Positions 11,948 to 23,393 of a DNA stretch of 64,000 nt are shown one piece after another. Source of the stretch: Pyrrhoderma lamaoense (Eukaryota; Basidiomycota; Agaricomycetes; Hymenochaetales; Hymenochaetaceae); contig NBAZ01000010.1 of NCBI GenBank assembly GCA_002794735.1, forward strand, positions 682,001 to 746,000, read 5' to 3'. The notes beneath the pieces are model-generated. The model searched no databases and had not been told where the DNA came from. It saw only the letters and a program-made list of their open reading frames with translations. Position numbers and translations under genes: made by a program. Numbering within the stretch: position 1 is the first letter of the stretch; every line of letters starts with the position of its first letter.

Positions 11948-12865
11948 TCAAGCCTGAGCAACTGATTCAGTTGATACTTCGATAATTTCTTCCTGTTTCT
12001 GAAGTACTTCAGTATGCGTTGCGTCTGAAACAGTTACTTGAGTTGTATCCTTAGTTTTTCCCATGAGCATCTTAACAGGGGGGCGACAAACAGTTGTTGT
12101 TGTGTTCTTCAAAGTCTTGCAGGCACCAACAATCACCTTTCCCCCAAACTCGGGAAGCACCGCGACCTTCGAAGGAATCTTCCTCATATCCGCCTCCAAG
12201 ACATCTATTGTAGAATCCACTTTCTTTACCGTCTTCGAGATTGAGGATGCAGCTGCGATACTGTTGCGTCTGATACCGGTGATAGCAGCTTGAATAGGTT
12301 TCGGTTGTATTATTGATTCAAGTTTTGCCTTATCCATTGATGGAATACATTTGCTGCAGATTTTGCTAAGGCGCTTGGTGGGTCTGTCGCTGGATGGGTC
12401 TGAGGCGGATCGAGCTCTGCCTTCCTCCTCGTTCTTCTTCTGGACATGCGAGATATCGTCGCAAGGCTCTTCCAGATTAAAGCGGACCTTTGAAGAGCTC
12501 GCTTCAACGACTTGAATCGTTTCTATGTTTGTCGTTTCAGCAGTATCTTCTAGTTCGTCCTCAGCTTGAATGTCAATTGGTTGGGTGATATCTTCAGTGT
12601 GCTGAGCAACCCGAGCGCGAAGGTAGCATGTTTCGACATCGGGCTTGGCTGCAGGTTTCCACATCGGTTCCAGGATGTAAGGACTCAGAAGTGCAACCAA
12701 GCTCTATTATTCTCGTGTAAGTTCAAGTGATATGGGGATTTATATATTGCTTACAATGGCCATGCCACAGAAAGCCGCTGCTTGAACGACAGAGTAAGAA
12801 CCGATAGTCAGGTCGCGAGTACGGGGGATCAGTTTGGATGAGTAAGTTGCGACTATGTTTGACAT
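11948..12865 (-). CDS. Unknown single-span membrane protein, paralogue A
   Basis: I do not recognise a known family. Two exons: the first begins MSNIVATYSSKLIPRTRDLT (start 12865), intron 12703-12753, and the second runs to 11948, about 288 residues in all. A hydrophobic stretch (residues about 24-48, SYSVVQAAAFCGMAI joined to SLVALLSPYIL) crosses the splice junction and looks like one transmembrane helix or a signal anchor. The rest is hydrophilic, with GRARSASDPSSDRPTKRL, RRNSIAAASSISKTVKKVD and IPSKVAVLPEFGGKVIVGAC as marked segments. These three blocks and the intron position recur in the copy at 40.7-41.6 kb, which argues for selection on the protein. Role unknown; mitochondrial or ER membrane placement is only a guess. 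Confidence 0.8.
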
Positions 12866-13950
12866 GTCAATTCTAAGTACTTGAGAGAAGGTTGAAAGAG
12901 TTTTAATGGGGAATTTATCTTCAAAGATCTCCTGCCTTTCTTACTTTTAGAAAATGGCCGTTTTATACGTGCAGCGAGTCGAGAATGAGACTAGTACGTG
13001 TTTCATGTACATGTACATTCCGATGAACAATAAGAAAGGCGGTACCGCTCCTACAGAACATTAACTTCCGTGTATCTGAGTCCTGTCGTCTAGGCCACTC
13101 TACATCTATGAGACACATTCGGAAGTTCCGTCTTTTTCTCAGGTTGCGGAGCCTTCGAGTACTAGGATTTTAGAAGGACCATATCAAGTGGAAGATTCTG
13201 AGTTAAGTTGGTTCGGATATTGAGGCCCTATTTTCTCTTATCCAAATCTGATTTGTGGTGATGGAATGAATAGGAAGTGATTAAATGTACGTTGAAATGA
13301 GTGAGCGATGTGGATGGGGACGGAGACACAAACATCTCCGAATCAGACCTTCGGCAGAGTATCGGCTAGAGTCCCGGAGCTTGACCCCAGACATTAGTAA
13401 TCAAGGGGTTATGTGGATTACACAGCCACAATCTCAATGATGTCATCACTATCTCATTGGTTTCAACTTTTCTCGAGTTTCCGATTATCCATCAGGCCAT
13501 TCAAAGATTTATGATTCACGGAAGAGATTTTAGATCCGTATTGCGTGTAATGTGAAGTTTCAGTGAAAGAACGTGCATAAATCCGTTTTTTCAGTTGTCT
13601 CAAAACAATTCCGTTTGAGTAAGCAACTCTTTGTCGAGGTCACCGATAATGCTATAGGCACTTCGATAGTAGTTTTCTAATCAGGCATTTTAAAAACAAC
13701 TGCATCTATTTTAAGTCCATGATTTCTCTGTACTGGTGTGATAAAGCATCGCTTGTAAGATCCAATCACACATACAATAGTGGACCCAGCTTGAGTATGT
13801 CAAGTGCAACCTTTAAAGATATCCCAGAGCTTTTCGAGGTCAGCTAGAAGCTAGTACTCGTTACCGAAACTGATTCAGTGAGTAAATGTAGCATGAACTT
13901 GGCGAAATTTTAGCTTCACGGAAGGAGAGCTTGGGTAAGTTTGTCACATC
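12866..13950. other. Divergent promoter region, partly shared with the paralogue at 41.6-42.2 kb
   Basis: Non-coding. About 160 bases upstream of the paralogue-A start is the 16-base word gaacaataagaaaggc (13025-13040), and about 245 bases upstream is atgagacac followed by ttcggaagtt. Both recur at similar distances upstream of paralogue B. The rest shows no gene. Confidence 0.6.
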
Positions 13951-16581
13951 ATGGTGCGTGTGGCTAGAAGGAACAAGTGTCTGAACGCTTTCTTACACAC
14001 TCCAGTCACATTTCGAGAGCTCGGACCTCCAGACCTCTGTTACGTCGTCAAGAGCACAGGAAAGAGTGGCCAAAATGATGTAAGTTTACTATTCGTGAAA
14101 TGACATTCTCTGGCTAAAGCTCTATGTACGAAGCTTGGGTCCTATCACTATGTATCGGGAGTCGACGCATCCTCTCCAGCTCCTCTAGCAGCATATATAA
14201 AGTCGTTGACGAGCTCGATTGCTACTTGCTCGTCTTGGTTCGCAAGAAGCAACGCATGGAAAGTCCGTGGTGGCTGCTATTGGTATGCTCTGCGATCATA
14301 GCCTTGACATTACAGAGCCACTGTTTCTAGTACTTACACTATGAATATGTGTTCTTCAAGTTGCTTCAACGCATTCTCTAGAGTTGATATACATGTTGAT
14401 GTCAAGATACCTGGTAGTGTCTCAGCTTATGTAATAAATTCAAAGGGAGAAAGGTATCGATCGTTGTTTTCAAAATTCCGCTAGGCTACTAAATTTTTTG
14501 CCATGATTTAATAAGGCATGAAGCAACGCCAGAGATCTGGCGGGAAACTTATCTCTCTGCTATACTCCGCGCAATATTGTACAATGATGATTTTGCATAC
14601 CGATTAGCAGCACACCGCAGATTTGATCCCATCACAACAAAGGAGGGCGAGATCAGGTTCTTGGAGGCTGCTGAAGCCATGTTTCCCAATGGTTGTCTCT
14701 ATATTACTGCTCTTGATTGCTACGGTGACTATAACTAATCATTACAGGCTGGCAAACGGGTACAAATCCGGAGATACAAATAGCTAGCGTTGTGTCAAAT
14801 CATCTTACATCAGGTATCCTGAAGTATTTTGGTGATAGTTTCCGAGTTCAGGAGGCAGCGAATCTGTTTGAAAAAGTTTCAATTCGAGAACCTGAGGTCG
14901 TATCTCTTCTTGCGAAGAGCTACATCGACATGAGTGAATATTTCCCACTGTCATCGCTAAGTTGACTGTACATGTTCATATCTTTGCATATAGATGAAGA
15001 AGTGAAGGCTGTGCAGATTATGGCAGTGGCTCTCCGAGAAGATGCACAATACTATACTCTTTTGCATACTCAATGCGATTTCTTAAGGTCAAAAGGGAAG
15101 TATGATTGGGCGCTTAAACTTGCAAAGCAAGCCGTGACCTGTGCACCGTGTGAATTTGTAACATGGGAGAAGCTGTCGACGGTGTACATTGAACTTGGAA
15201 AATATGAATCTGTAGGAGTTTAATATATTATTTAATGCTAAAATTTGCTAATTATCCGGTCTGAAGGCACTTCTCACCTTGAATTCATGTCCAATGTTTG
15301 CCTATAGTGGAAGGGACACTCACCAAAACACTACCCCAAGTAGCACGCATCTACCTCATAGACCTGTAGTAGCCGACATTCTCCCGGAGCGGAGCAACAT
15401 AGAAGACGATGAAACAGACATAGAGTTGAAACATTTGCTAGCTCATGCTTTCAGTGGGACATGGGCCGAGCATATGGCTTGTTAGCGAGGCTAGCACTAG
15501 AAATCGGTTGGGAGAATTTACTTAGGATTCGGAGTGCAGTTTTCCACGTGAATGGGTCTCAGATGCAAAAGACGCAAGTAGATGCTCTGAACTATTTTGG
15601 AGCCCATAAAGGGGACGTTGAAGTCGCTTCGCAAAAATCAAAGGGCCCTAAGGGTTGGAGTATGGGCAGTGCATCAACATGGGATACCCTATTCTCTTCT
15701 TCAAAGATGGAAGATAGTGAATCTGATACACCCGTGAAGTCCAAAACAGACGAGGATGGCACTCCAGTGCCAGATTATGCCACAAATTCAGACTCCGAAT
15801 GTAAGCATGGTTCTTTCTGCTAAGCCTATCCGTATTTATCAGAGAGTGTGAACAAGATTCCAAAATAAATGGCACCAATTCGGAACTCAACGGAGACAAG
15901 CACCCTAACACGAAAACAGGTGAGGAAAGCGAAGTGTGTATGGATAGAGATTCAGGATTATTCTCAATGTCAAACTCTGTCCTCGACGATGCCGACCATA
16001 CCTCCAAGAAGTTCTGTGAACGGTGGCTTGACAGTTTGATAATGGTTTTGTATGATGACTTACGAGTTTGGACGATTTATCAGGAAGAAGTCACAAATGC
16101 TAAGAAACAGGGTAACTCTCTTCGTAAGACAGCTCTTGAATGGGAGCTCTTGGGCGAACTTGGATTACGGCTTCATTATAAGGAAGAAGCAAAAGAAGCC
16201 TTTCAGAAATGCCTGGAGTTCCAACGGTATTCTATAATACCTTACCAAGAGTTAATGAAATTATATGCAGATGAAGGAGATTTACAACGGACATTACAGA
16301 CTGCAGTTCATGTGGCTGCCTACCAACACAATGAATACGCGGACATAACCGTTAGTAGCTATCTTTGATAATTTTCGATTTCTGATGCAAGATTGAATGA
16401 CCTGTATGCGCAGTATCCGAATGCAGTTGCACATCAACTTTTCAAGCTCGGCCGGATCCACGGTCATTCTAAGATATATTGTACTTTAACGAGCATGGAG
16501 CTTCCAGAGTACATGATGAAGTTGATGGAAAGCTATCTGAGTTATGGTCGAACATTTCAAGTGGAAGGCTATGACTTTTGA
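13951..16581 (+). CDS. ChAPs/exomer component (Bch1/Bud7 type), one apparent frameshift
   Basis: Chs5-Arf1-binding protein family; in yeast these TPR-containing proteins form exomer and export cargo such as chitin synthase from the trans-Golgi to the plasma membrane. The start at 13951 leads to ELGPPDLCYVVKSTGKSGQN, then LGSYHYVSGVDASSPAPLAA, RHEATPEIWRETYLSAILRA, RRFDPITTKEGEIRFLEAAE, VVSLLAKSYIDM and a TPR-like stretch YDWALKLAKQAVTCAPCEF, all collinear with the family. The C-terminus (LNDLYAQYPNAVAHQLFKL) ends at 16581. The frame breaks at GGGCC 15463-15467, where one more G/C restores GTWARAYGLLARLALEIGWE. A Ser/Asp-rich insert about 15640-15930 looks disordered. The family assignment is firm. 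Confidence 0.88.
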
Positions 16582-18050
16582 AGATGAGAAAACGAGGTTA
16601 CTTTCCTGTTTTTTGGTAGTTCGAGAGATCAACCGCTCCCCGGCGTGTCTGGTTATAACAGTCTTGATAATAACTATTCACCCCCTTTATAAATAATGCT
16701 ATTCTATGGTTTCTTTATTTCCTTTTCCTTTGCATAGAGTGTTGACGTGATAGATAGATGCTGGTGTACTATGATTCGCACATTAGATAGACAGATTTTT
16801 CCGCAGGAGCTCATTAAACTCTAAGTTCGTAATGATTTGGCAGTATTTCCAGGTTTCTTCCCAGCAGGGAGGTTTATCCGATATAAACCTGTTTTTTTTT
16901 TCATATCGGACAAATGTCACCCAACCTCAGAGCCGATAAGCTTTACAGGAAGTACGCACCAGCTTTCTCATAAATCTTACTTATATGTGAGAAAACGATG
17001 TTGGTTTCCTACTAACAAAAAGAGGGAAAAGGAGGGTGTCCAGATGACTGGAATAGAAGCATAATGTCAGTTAATTAACTCCGCGGTTAAGCGGCGGTTT
17101 ACTTATGGACACGATTGTGATGATGATTATCATCATGGTTATGAGACTCCTTCCCCATTTCTTCCGTGACTAAATCACCTGAAAATACCTTGTTATCTGT
17201 CTTTTTACATTTTTGGCACATGATAAGACCATTATTCTGTTACGTTGTAGAAAGGATTGAAAAAATAAAATAAATAGAGTTTATAATCCAAAAAGAAAAG
17301 TTCTTTTGAGTTACACCTCCCCCCTCTCTGTTACGTTTTCATACGTACTTCCGCTCTTGTACTTTACACATTTATTACACGAGATAGTTCAGAAATTGAG
17401 AACTTGTTGTAAGAATAGGTAAGGTACTCTCCCCCACCTTCCCTTCCCCATCTCTTTACTTCTGCTCTTATCCCCATGCTAACACATATATAAATATGAC
17501 ATGATAATTTCTATGCTAATGCTAATGATTGGAAGTGTGGCTCGTCTTATATCTTTTATTTGTTTATTTTGTTAACAAGCGATTATGAAAGAAGGTCACT
17601 AGAAGGAAATTTTTCGTGGTTTCTAGTTCAATTTCGCTTTTTTTTTCTTTAAATTGAATTTTTTTGCAGTCCTGGAAAACTCAATGAATATGAAGGAAGG
17701 GTAGTAGAAGCGTAGTTGGTTTGGGGGAGGGGGTGAATACATATTGAGGGGAAGGAAGCCTCCATAGTCTGTGAACAGGGATAAACCGAGCGAAGAGATG
17801 AGAAATAAAGCTTTCAACGCGATAACTTGCTCTATCTGGAGGGTAGGGTTGGGGGGAGATAAAGGTCGTTTTCCCCGCTCATTCATCTCTGGTACTTCGG
17901 TATTAAGATTCATTGATTAATTATCTATAATTGACGTTTAATTTTAATTTTTTTTTACTTTACTATATTTTTGGTTAAGCTTCAGTCAATCCACATCCCA
18001 TCAGTGGCCAAAAAACTATGATCACGGTTGCTTATCAAGTTGAATTTGTT

Positions 18051-18060
18051 CCCCCCCCCC
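18051..18060 (+). repeat. Poly-C tract (C10)
   Basis: Ten C in a row in the gene-poor region. Confidence 0.95.
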
Positions 18061-18755
18061 TCCGGGATCCCTGAGCCACCTTCATCAACGCCCCCTCTCC
18101 CTTTTTCCCTCCCTCCCCTTTCTGCCCTGTTTAACTTAAAACTAAAACTGGTTTCCTACCCACTTAGGCGTAAGAATCCCGTCAGGGAACTTTAAAGTAA
18201 GAAAAAAGGGGAAAAAAAAAGAGTTATTCACTTCCCACACCATAGGTATGTCCAAGGGTTACTGCATGATGGCCATTTTTTTCTTTCTTTTTTCCAACCA
18301 ATTGATTTCATTTTGTCGAATATCGCCCTTAATCTTAGTGGCTAATTGGACTAACAGCACCCGTCTCTGATGCGGAAACTTTAGTACAAGTAACCTTTTT
18401 TTTTTTCTTTCTTTTTTTCTTTCTTCTTCTTCTTCACGAGAGTTTATATTTTTTGTGCAGTTCCGCTACCTTATCCTACTAGAACACAAAAAAAAGAAAA
18501 AGAAAACATATTTGGGAAAGAGTGTACATTAGAAGTTAATCGGAGATGCTCTGACTCCAAGCGAGGTTTTTTTTTCTTTTGGTTTCGTGATTCGGAGGAA
18601 GGCTGTCCAGTCATCAATATGCATATAATATATGTACAAGCAAACAAGGAAAAGGTGGTGGTAGTAGTGGCACAACAATAACGACAACGTAAACAACGAC
18701 TAAAAACAATAATAACGGCAATAAATGAAAACATTAAACACAAAAAAAGAGGGGG

Positions 18756-18773
18756 TTGTTGTTGTTGTTGTTG
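18756..18773 (+). repeat. (TTG)6 microsatellite
   Basis: Six perfect trinucleotide units preceded by five G. Confidence 0.9.
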
Positions 18774-19384
18774 CATATAAGAAAAAAAAGTGCTCGTAGG
18801 TGATCGTGAATTGTTTAGCGAAGTGATATAACGGAAGATAAATGCAGAGGAGGAAGCCACAAGACTACAAGATAGCGCGTGTGAGATGAGCGATTGTAGA
18901 AAGAGATATGGATCAGACGGAATAGAGTTTGGGATATGAAATTGGGGGCAATTTTTTTTTTCTTGTGATGCGATAAGGCTAGATAGAAGTGGCGTGCAAG
19001 AAAAGGTTTTAAATAATTATCAAAAGAAGAAGTATGAAATTGCGGGTCATGATAAAGGGTATATATATATATTGCAATAGTAATTCACAAGAATAAAACA
19101 AAAAGAGAGTAATGCTTAGGATGAAGAGGGGGAGAGGGGGAAATAAAGTGGCTTAAAACACTTAATCAGAAGAGGTTATCGAAATTAAAGAGGATTGCTA
19201 GGTTGAGGTAATGATGGCAAGAAGTCAAATTAAAGAAATAGATAACTCAAGCTAGATGATGTGTGTTTGATATTGATGAAGCGTCCCATGAAAAAAAAAT
19301 GACAATAATGAAATAATGATGATGATCGAAAGTACAATGATCTGTGGGAATAGATTGACGGAAGCGGAACGAAAATTGAATAGC

Positions 19385-19401
19385 AGAGAGAGAGAGAGAG
19401 A
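19385..19401 (+). repeat. (AG)n microsatellite
   Basis: Perfect dinucleotide run of about eight units. Confidence 0.9.
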
Positions 19402-20779
19402 AAAGGAAAAGATATGGATAGAAGTGTCGTGAAAGTATTGATGCAAATACGGTTATGGCTAGAATTTCTTTGTTAGGAGAGGGGACATTAATAAAATAGT
19501 CATGGGAATGCGTGGGCTTTGAAGGGGTACATAAGAAATCGCAAGATGTATGTGGTTAGAAACAAGGTTGGCAATCAGAATCCAGGATCCAAAGTACATG
19601 AGACTCCTGTGAACACCAGCACGAAGTCCAAGCATAGAGGGGTCGAGAAGGGAGGAAGAGGTTACGCAATCAGAACATGGTTATGAACGGAGAAAAGATA
19701 ATGTGCTAATAAGAAATTTCCAGAAGGCAGGCACGGGAACAGAGATATGATTTGAAACAGAGAAGCCCTTGATCCGGTTAGAAAAAGAAAAGTCTGAAGG
19801 CAAGGGTAATTGAACTAAAGAAACCGCCCGGATCCATCCTCTATATACAATAGACTTCAAGAACAAAAGAAAATAAAGGTACGGTGTGATATAAACAAGG
19901 TTGACATAAGCAACCCAAGAAGAAATATTTACAAAAAGAAGGATGAGCCGGGATTGATTACATTAGATCATAAGCATAGAGCACATGCAGAAGTAAACCT
20001 CCCAGTACAATTATCAGCCGTCAGGAAAGGTTGATACAGTATTCACAAAGACGTAAGCTTGGGTCCAGACTTTTACGCCTTGAATTCCAGTTTAAAAGTA
20101 GTCCAGAAGTCACACACTTCGAAAGAAGAGTAGGCGGCTTGTAGATAGTGAAACATAACGTCAAAGAATGTCCATAGAGCACTGGTCTGATGACCCATTC
20201 ACTATAAGGAAAGAGACATCCACGCCGGGATAAGCTATTCTTGGTAAAAGCCGAACTCTGCCGAAGCACTTGGCCTAAGATCTCTAGAAGAGGATGAATA
20301 CTTTGAAAGGAACAATACAAAAGGTTGCAATATGATTTTCGTAAAATCAAATCGAGACCAACGAGAAAGAATACAAGGTTGACGAGAGATGATCGCCAAC
20401 CGGTGTATTTGCAGTTCCTTGACTAGCCCTCGAAGGTAACCAGAAACATGTTGAAGAATAATAATAAAAAGACGTATCCTCGTATTTTTTAACTCAAACT
20501 TTTTACTAGCACCTTTAATAAGGGTCTAGCTGTGACGTGTTTCGCGCCCTGGTCCCTGAGATTCCAAATTTGTTCATTTGCCAGAGTTAATTATTGAAGT
20601 CAGCCACATCTCGTTACTCGTTCGTTTGAGTGAGTCAATCCGGGTCCCCGCCCGCTGACAATCACCATTCAGGGTCACAAAATAGTCTGATCCAACTCAA
20701 TCTCCACCCAAACCCACACCGTTTTCCCGATCTCAATCTCCAAATTCCACCGCCGCACCTCGCTCGTACGAGCTTCCGT

Positions 20780-23393
20780 TCACTGGTCAGCCCTCGATAC
20801 GCGCACAACCGCCACATCGGATGCAGATGACGATGTTGAGGACGATGTCGCGGGACAGTGTAAAGGAGCACTCCAAGACCTCACGGGAACAAATCGTAAC
20901 TTGCGAAGAAGTGCATCGTCATTCGGGTCGCGCCGAGGAGAGATTGCATTCTCTAGGCTATCAAGAGGCACAAGAGACCGTTGTCTTTCTTCCACAAGTG
21001 TGGGATGCGCAGCTGAGGGGGATAGATCCACACTTGAGTAATCAGTAGTTTGGGTTTGTGTTCTTGCATGTGTTGCCATGGAAGTACCTGCAACTCCAGG
21101 TCCAGATAAGATTGAACCAGAAGCACTCTCAGCTGAAACTGGAGTTGCCGAACGCGGGCTGCCCGATCGTGGCGCGAGGTTATGCACAAGAGCAGGAGCT
21201 GTTGCCGTCGGTGCAAGCAAGCTGATTCGTCTGTTTCGAGGACTCGGACTAGACGGCGCTCGAGCCTTACCGATGTTAGACTCTCGCTGTAACTCCCTTC
21301 CAGCTCAGTGTCAACATCAGCAGCAGCAGCAGCCGAGTCAACGCCAACTAAACCAAGGTGATTACGAGACTCCCCTCGATATTCATATTCACAACAAGAA
21401 TCCCTTTCTTCTGTTCGGTACAACGGTCTCGAACGTAGACTATTGGATGCTATTGGAGATACTGAAGCTTCGATTGGCGAAGGAAGAGGTTGAGCAGGTT
21501 GATAATATATTGTTGAAGATGGCCGAGGCGTCGACTCGCTGTTCATACGACTTAAATGGGAAGGGTATGCATGTGCATATGGATGAGAATAAGGGTGTAA
21601 GTATGAAGGTGAACGTGGACCCTCTCTATGTGATCGAGCTTCACGATAGTCATGATAGTAACCTTCTCTATGAGGATAAGGACGCCTATATGTGTGTACT
21701 TGAGAGTAAGGGGGTGGACTCGAAGCAGAAGGACCAGCAGAAGAGGGATCGTATGTGTTTGGTAATGTGAGCGGACCTCTCGGTGGAGTTGGTTTCTCAG
21801 AATCATAGTTGTAGATGCGGGTTTCAGGCTCGCGAGGAGCATAGACAATGTCCGATGCTACACCCCTTTGGGGATGTGGATATGGCGGAGCTGAGGACGC
21901 ACTAGCGACTGGAGGTGTAACACTGTAGGTTACTGGAGGGAAACGCGGCGGGGGCGCAGAACCGGATCCGGGATCTACATCCATCCGACTAATGATATCC
22001 GTATCCTGTGGATGTTGCGGATAACCGGTGTATTGTGCATGTGGCGTAGGTATTGAATAGTGTTGTCTCTGAGAGGTTGATGGACCATGGAATGGTGATG
22101 TAGTCGAATTAGAAGGTCCAGCAACACAAGAGTCCCCATATACTTGACGAGGCTGCTGTCGTTGGCCAGTATCACGTCTTGATTTCCCAGCACGCGCACT
22201 ACGGAACCAACCTTCGGGTACAGGGACGTGTGGTTGGGGAAGCATTTCATCAACAGTACTTAGTTGGTCCACGGTCGCTTGTGTGAAGTACGCGGCTAAA
22301 ATAAGAAGTACGGTTACAAGAAGATACGAAATTTGTGTTTTGAGATGAGAAAACAAGAGGAATAATTAGTGGGAATAATCACATAGAAGCACAGAATAGA
22401 AAATGCATACTCAAGTGCCATTTGCGTTGTATGCCTCGATTACAGTCCTCTGGCAAAGTTACGAGAACACTATAAGTTTGCTTTATCAGTCTTTCAGGAT
22501 CGTTAGTTGATCGTTGTGAAGGAATCTTTTCTGGTGAAGAGTCCGGAGATGCTCCTTCGGATCCCGTAGTCTTTGGTCTGTAGCGAAAATTATAAGCATG
22601 AGGTTCGTTGATCGAAAGGAGGAAGGTTAATAAATTAGAGTAACAAGTAGGTTAGCCGTGAAGATGAATAGAGTAATTATCACGTTACTAGCTCTACGCG
22701 AGCACGTTTGTAGTTAAATCGTTAAAATGAAACGAAATCATACAAACTTAAGACTTGGCAGACGGAGAAAAGTCTGTTCAAGGCAAGACGTGAAGAAGCG
22801 AATAATTCTGTGACTACTAACCTGACGATTCGAGCCCAACGAGTCGGAGGCAAGTCTGCAGCCTCCTCGGGATCCAGCTCTTTCTGATGGTAGAACAAAA
22901 ATTCCTGTTGAAAGGGAGACAAAACGAGTATATGAAAATGAAAAAAAAAACAATGTTAATTAATGCCCAATACGGTAATCATGATACAATGAAAAAATCT
23001 GGACGCACGTCTCGAACTCTACTAGGACTCCAGCGCATACCATCCGTCCTGGATACAAAGTAGCAATTGTGTTAGGAAGGATTGAACAAGAGACACGCGA
23101 GAGACTCGGTCGATACGAAAAACTGAGACATACCAGCGTTCGATACCCAAACCGGTTGCTTCGGAGGAAGCACCACGCTCCTCCCAGACATATACATTTC
23201 CAGATGATATTGCTCGACGTTCTTCTGCGTCAAGCCGACGGACGGTCATAGGCAACAAGTTCCGAGCAACAGCATAAAAGATTTGATTTGCATCTCTTGT
23301 TGAACGGATGCGGACGTTTGTAAGTGTTGGACGCTGCATAGCTGAAGCACATGCACGGAATACAGGGGCCGACCCATCGCGAAAGGACTGCAT
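20780..23393 (-). CDS. Gti1/Pac2-family WOPR-domain transcription regulator, one apparent frameshift
   Basis: WOPR proteins (Wor1, Ryp1, Mit1, Gti1/Pac2 in other fungi) bind DNA and act as master switches of morphology, mating or nutrient response. The N-terminal exon has PTLTNVRIRSTRDANQIFYA, LPMTVRRLDAEERRAI and SGNVYVWEER. Next comes DGMRWSPSRVRDEFLFYHQK, and the second WOPR half (PERLIKQTYSVLVTL, RKWHLSTYFTQATVDQLSTV) follows around 22.2-22.5 kb. Introns separate these blocks (about 23030-23130, 22920-23000, 22580-22820 and 22330-22420). The long C-terminal part is Pro/Ser/Tyr/His-rich and disordered. A frame break sits at CCC 21295-21297 (+ strand); one more G in the sense strand carries the reading into the second frame (GKARAPSSPSPRNRR to ADQ) ending at 20780. 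The gene has several kilobases of empty DNA on both sides. Start could be Met at 23393 or an internal Met about 18 codons later. Confidence 0.85.

Larger units (their letters stand above)
16582..20779. other. 4.2-kb non-coding region downstream of the WOPR gene
   Basis: I see no gene. The + strand is purine-rich from about 18.5 to 20.4 kb and holds simple repeats and homopolymers: a C10 tract (18051-18060), (TTG)6 at 18756-18773, an AT run at 19060-19072 and an (AG)n run at 19385-19401. Short ORFs here are low-complexity Phe/Ser/Leu strings and are not credible proteins. It may hold a long 3' UTR, an unrecognised non-coding RNA, or regulatory DNA. Confidence 0.55.

Noticed and set aside
18471..18860. 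129-codon minus ORF in the gene-poor region
   Set aside because: Low-complexity Phe/Ser/Gln/Thr string produced by simple repeats; no splice or start context.
22310..22356. Hydrophobic N-terminus (MFSHLKTQISYLLVTVLLIL) on the long minus-strand reading of the WOPR gene
   Set aside because: It is translated intron sequence just upstream of the exon YFTQATVDQL; the WOPR domain continues into earlier exons, so this is not a membrane anchor.
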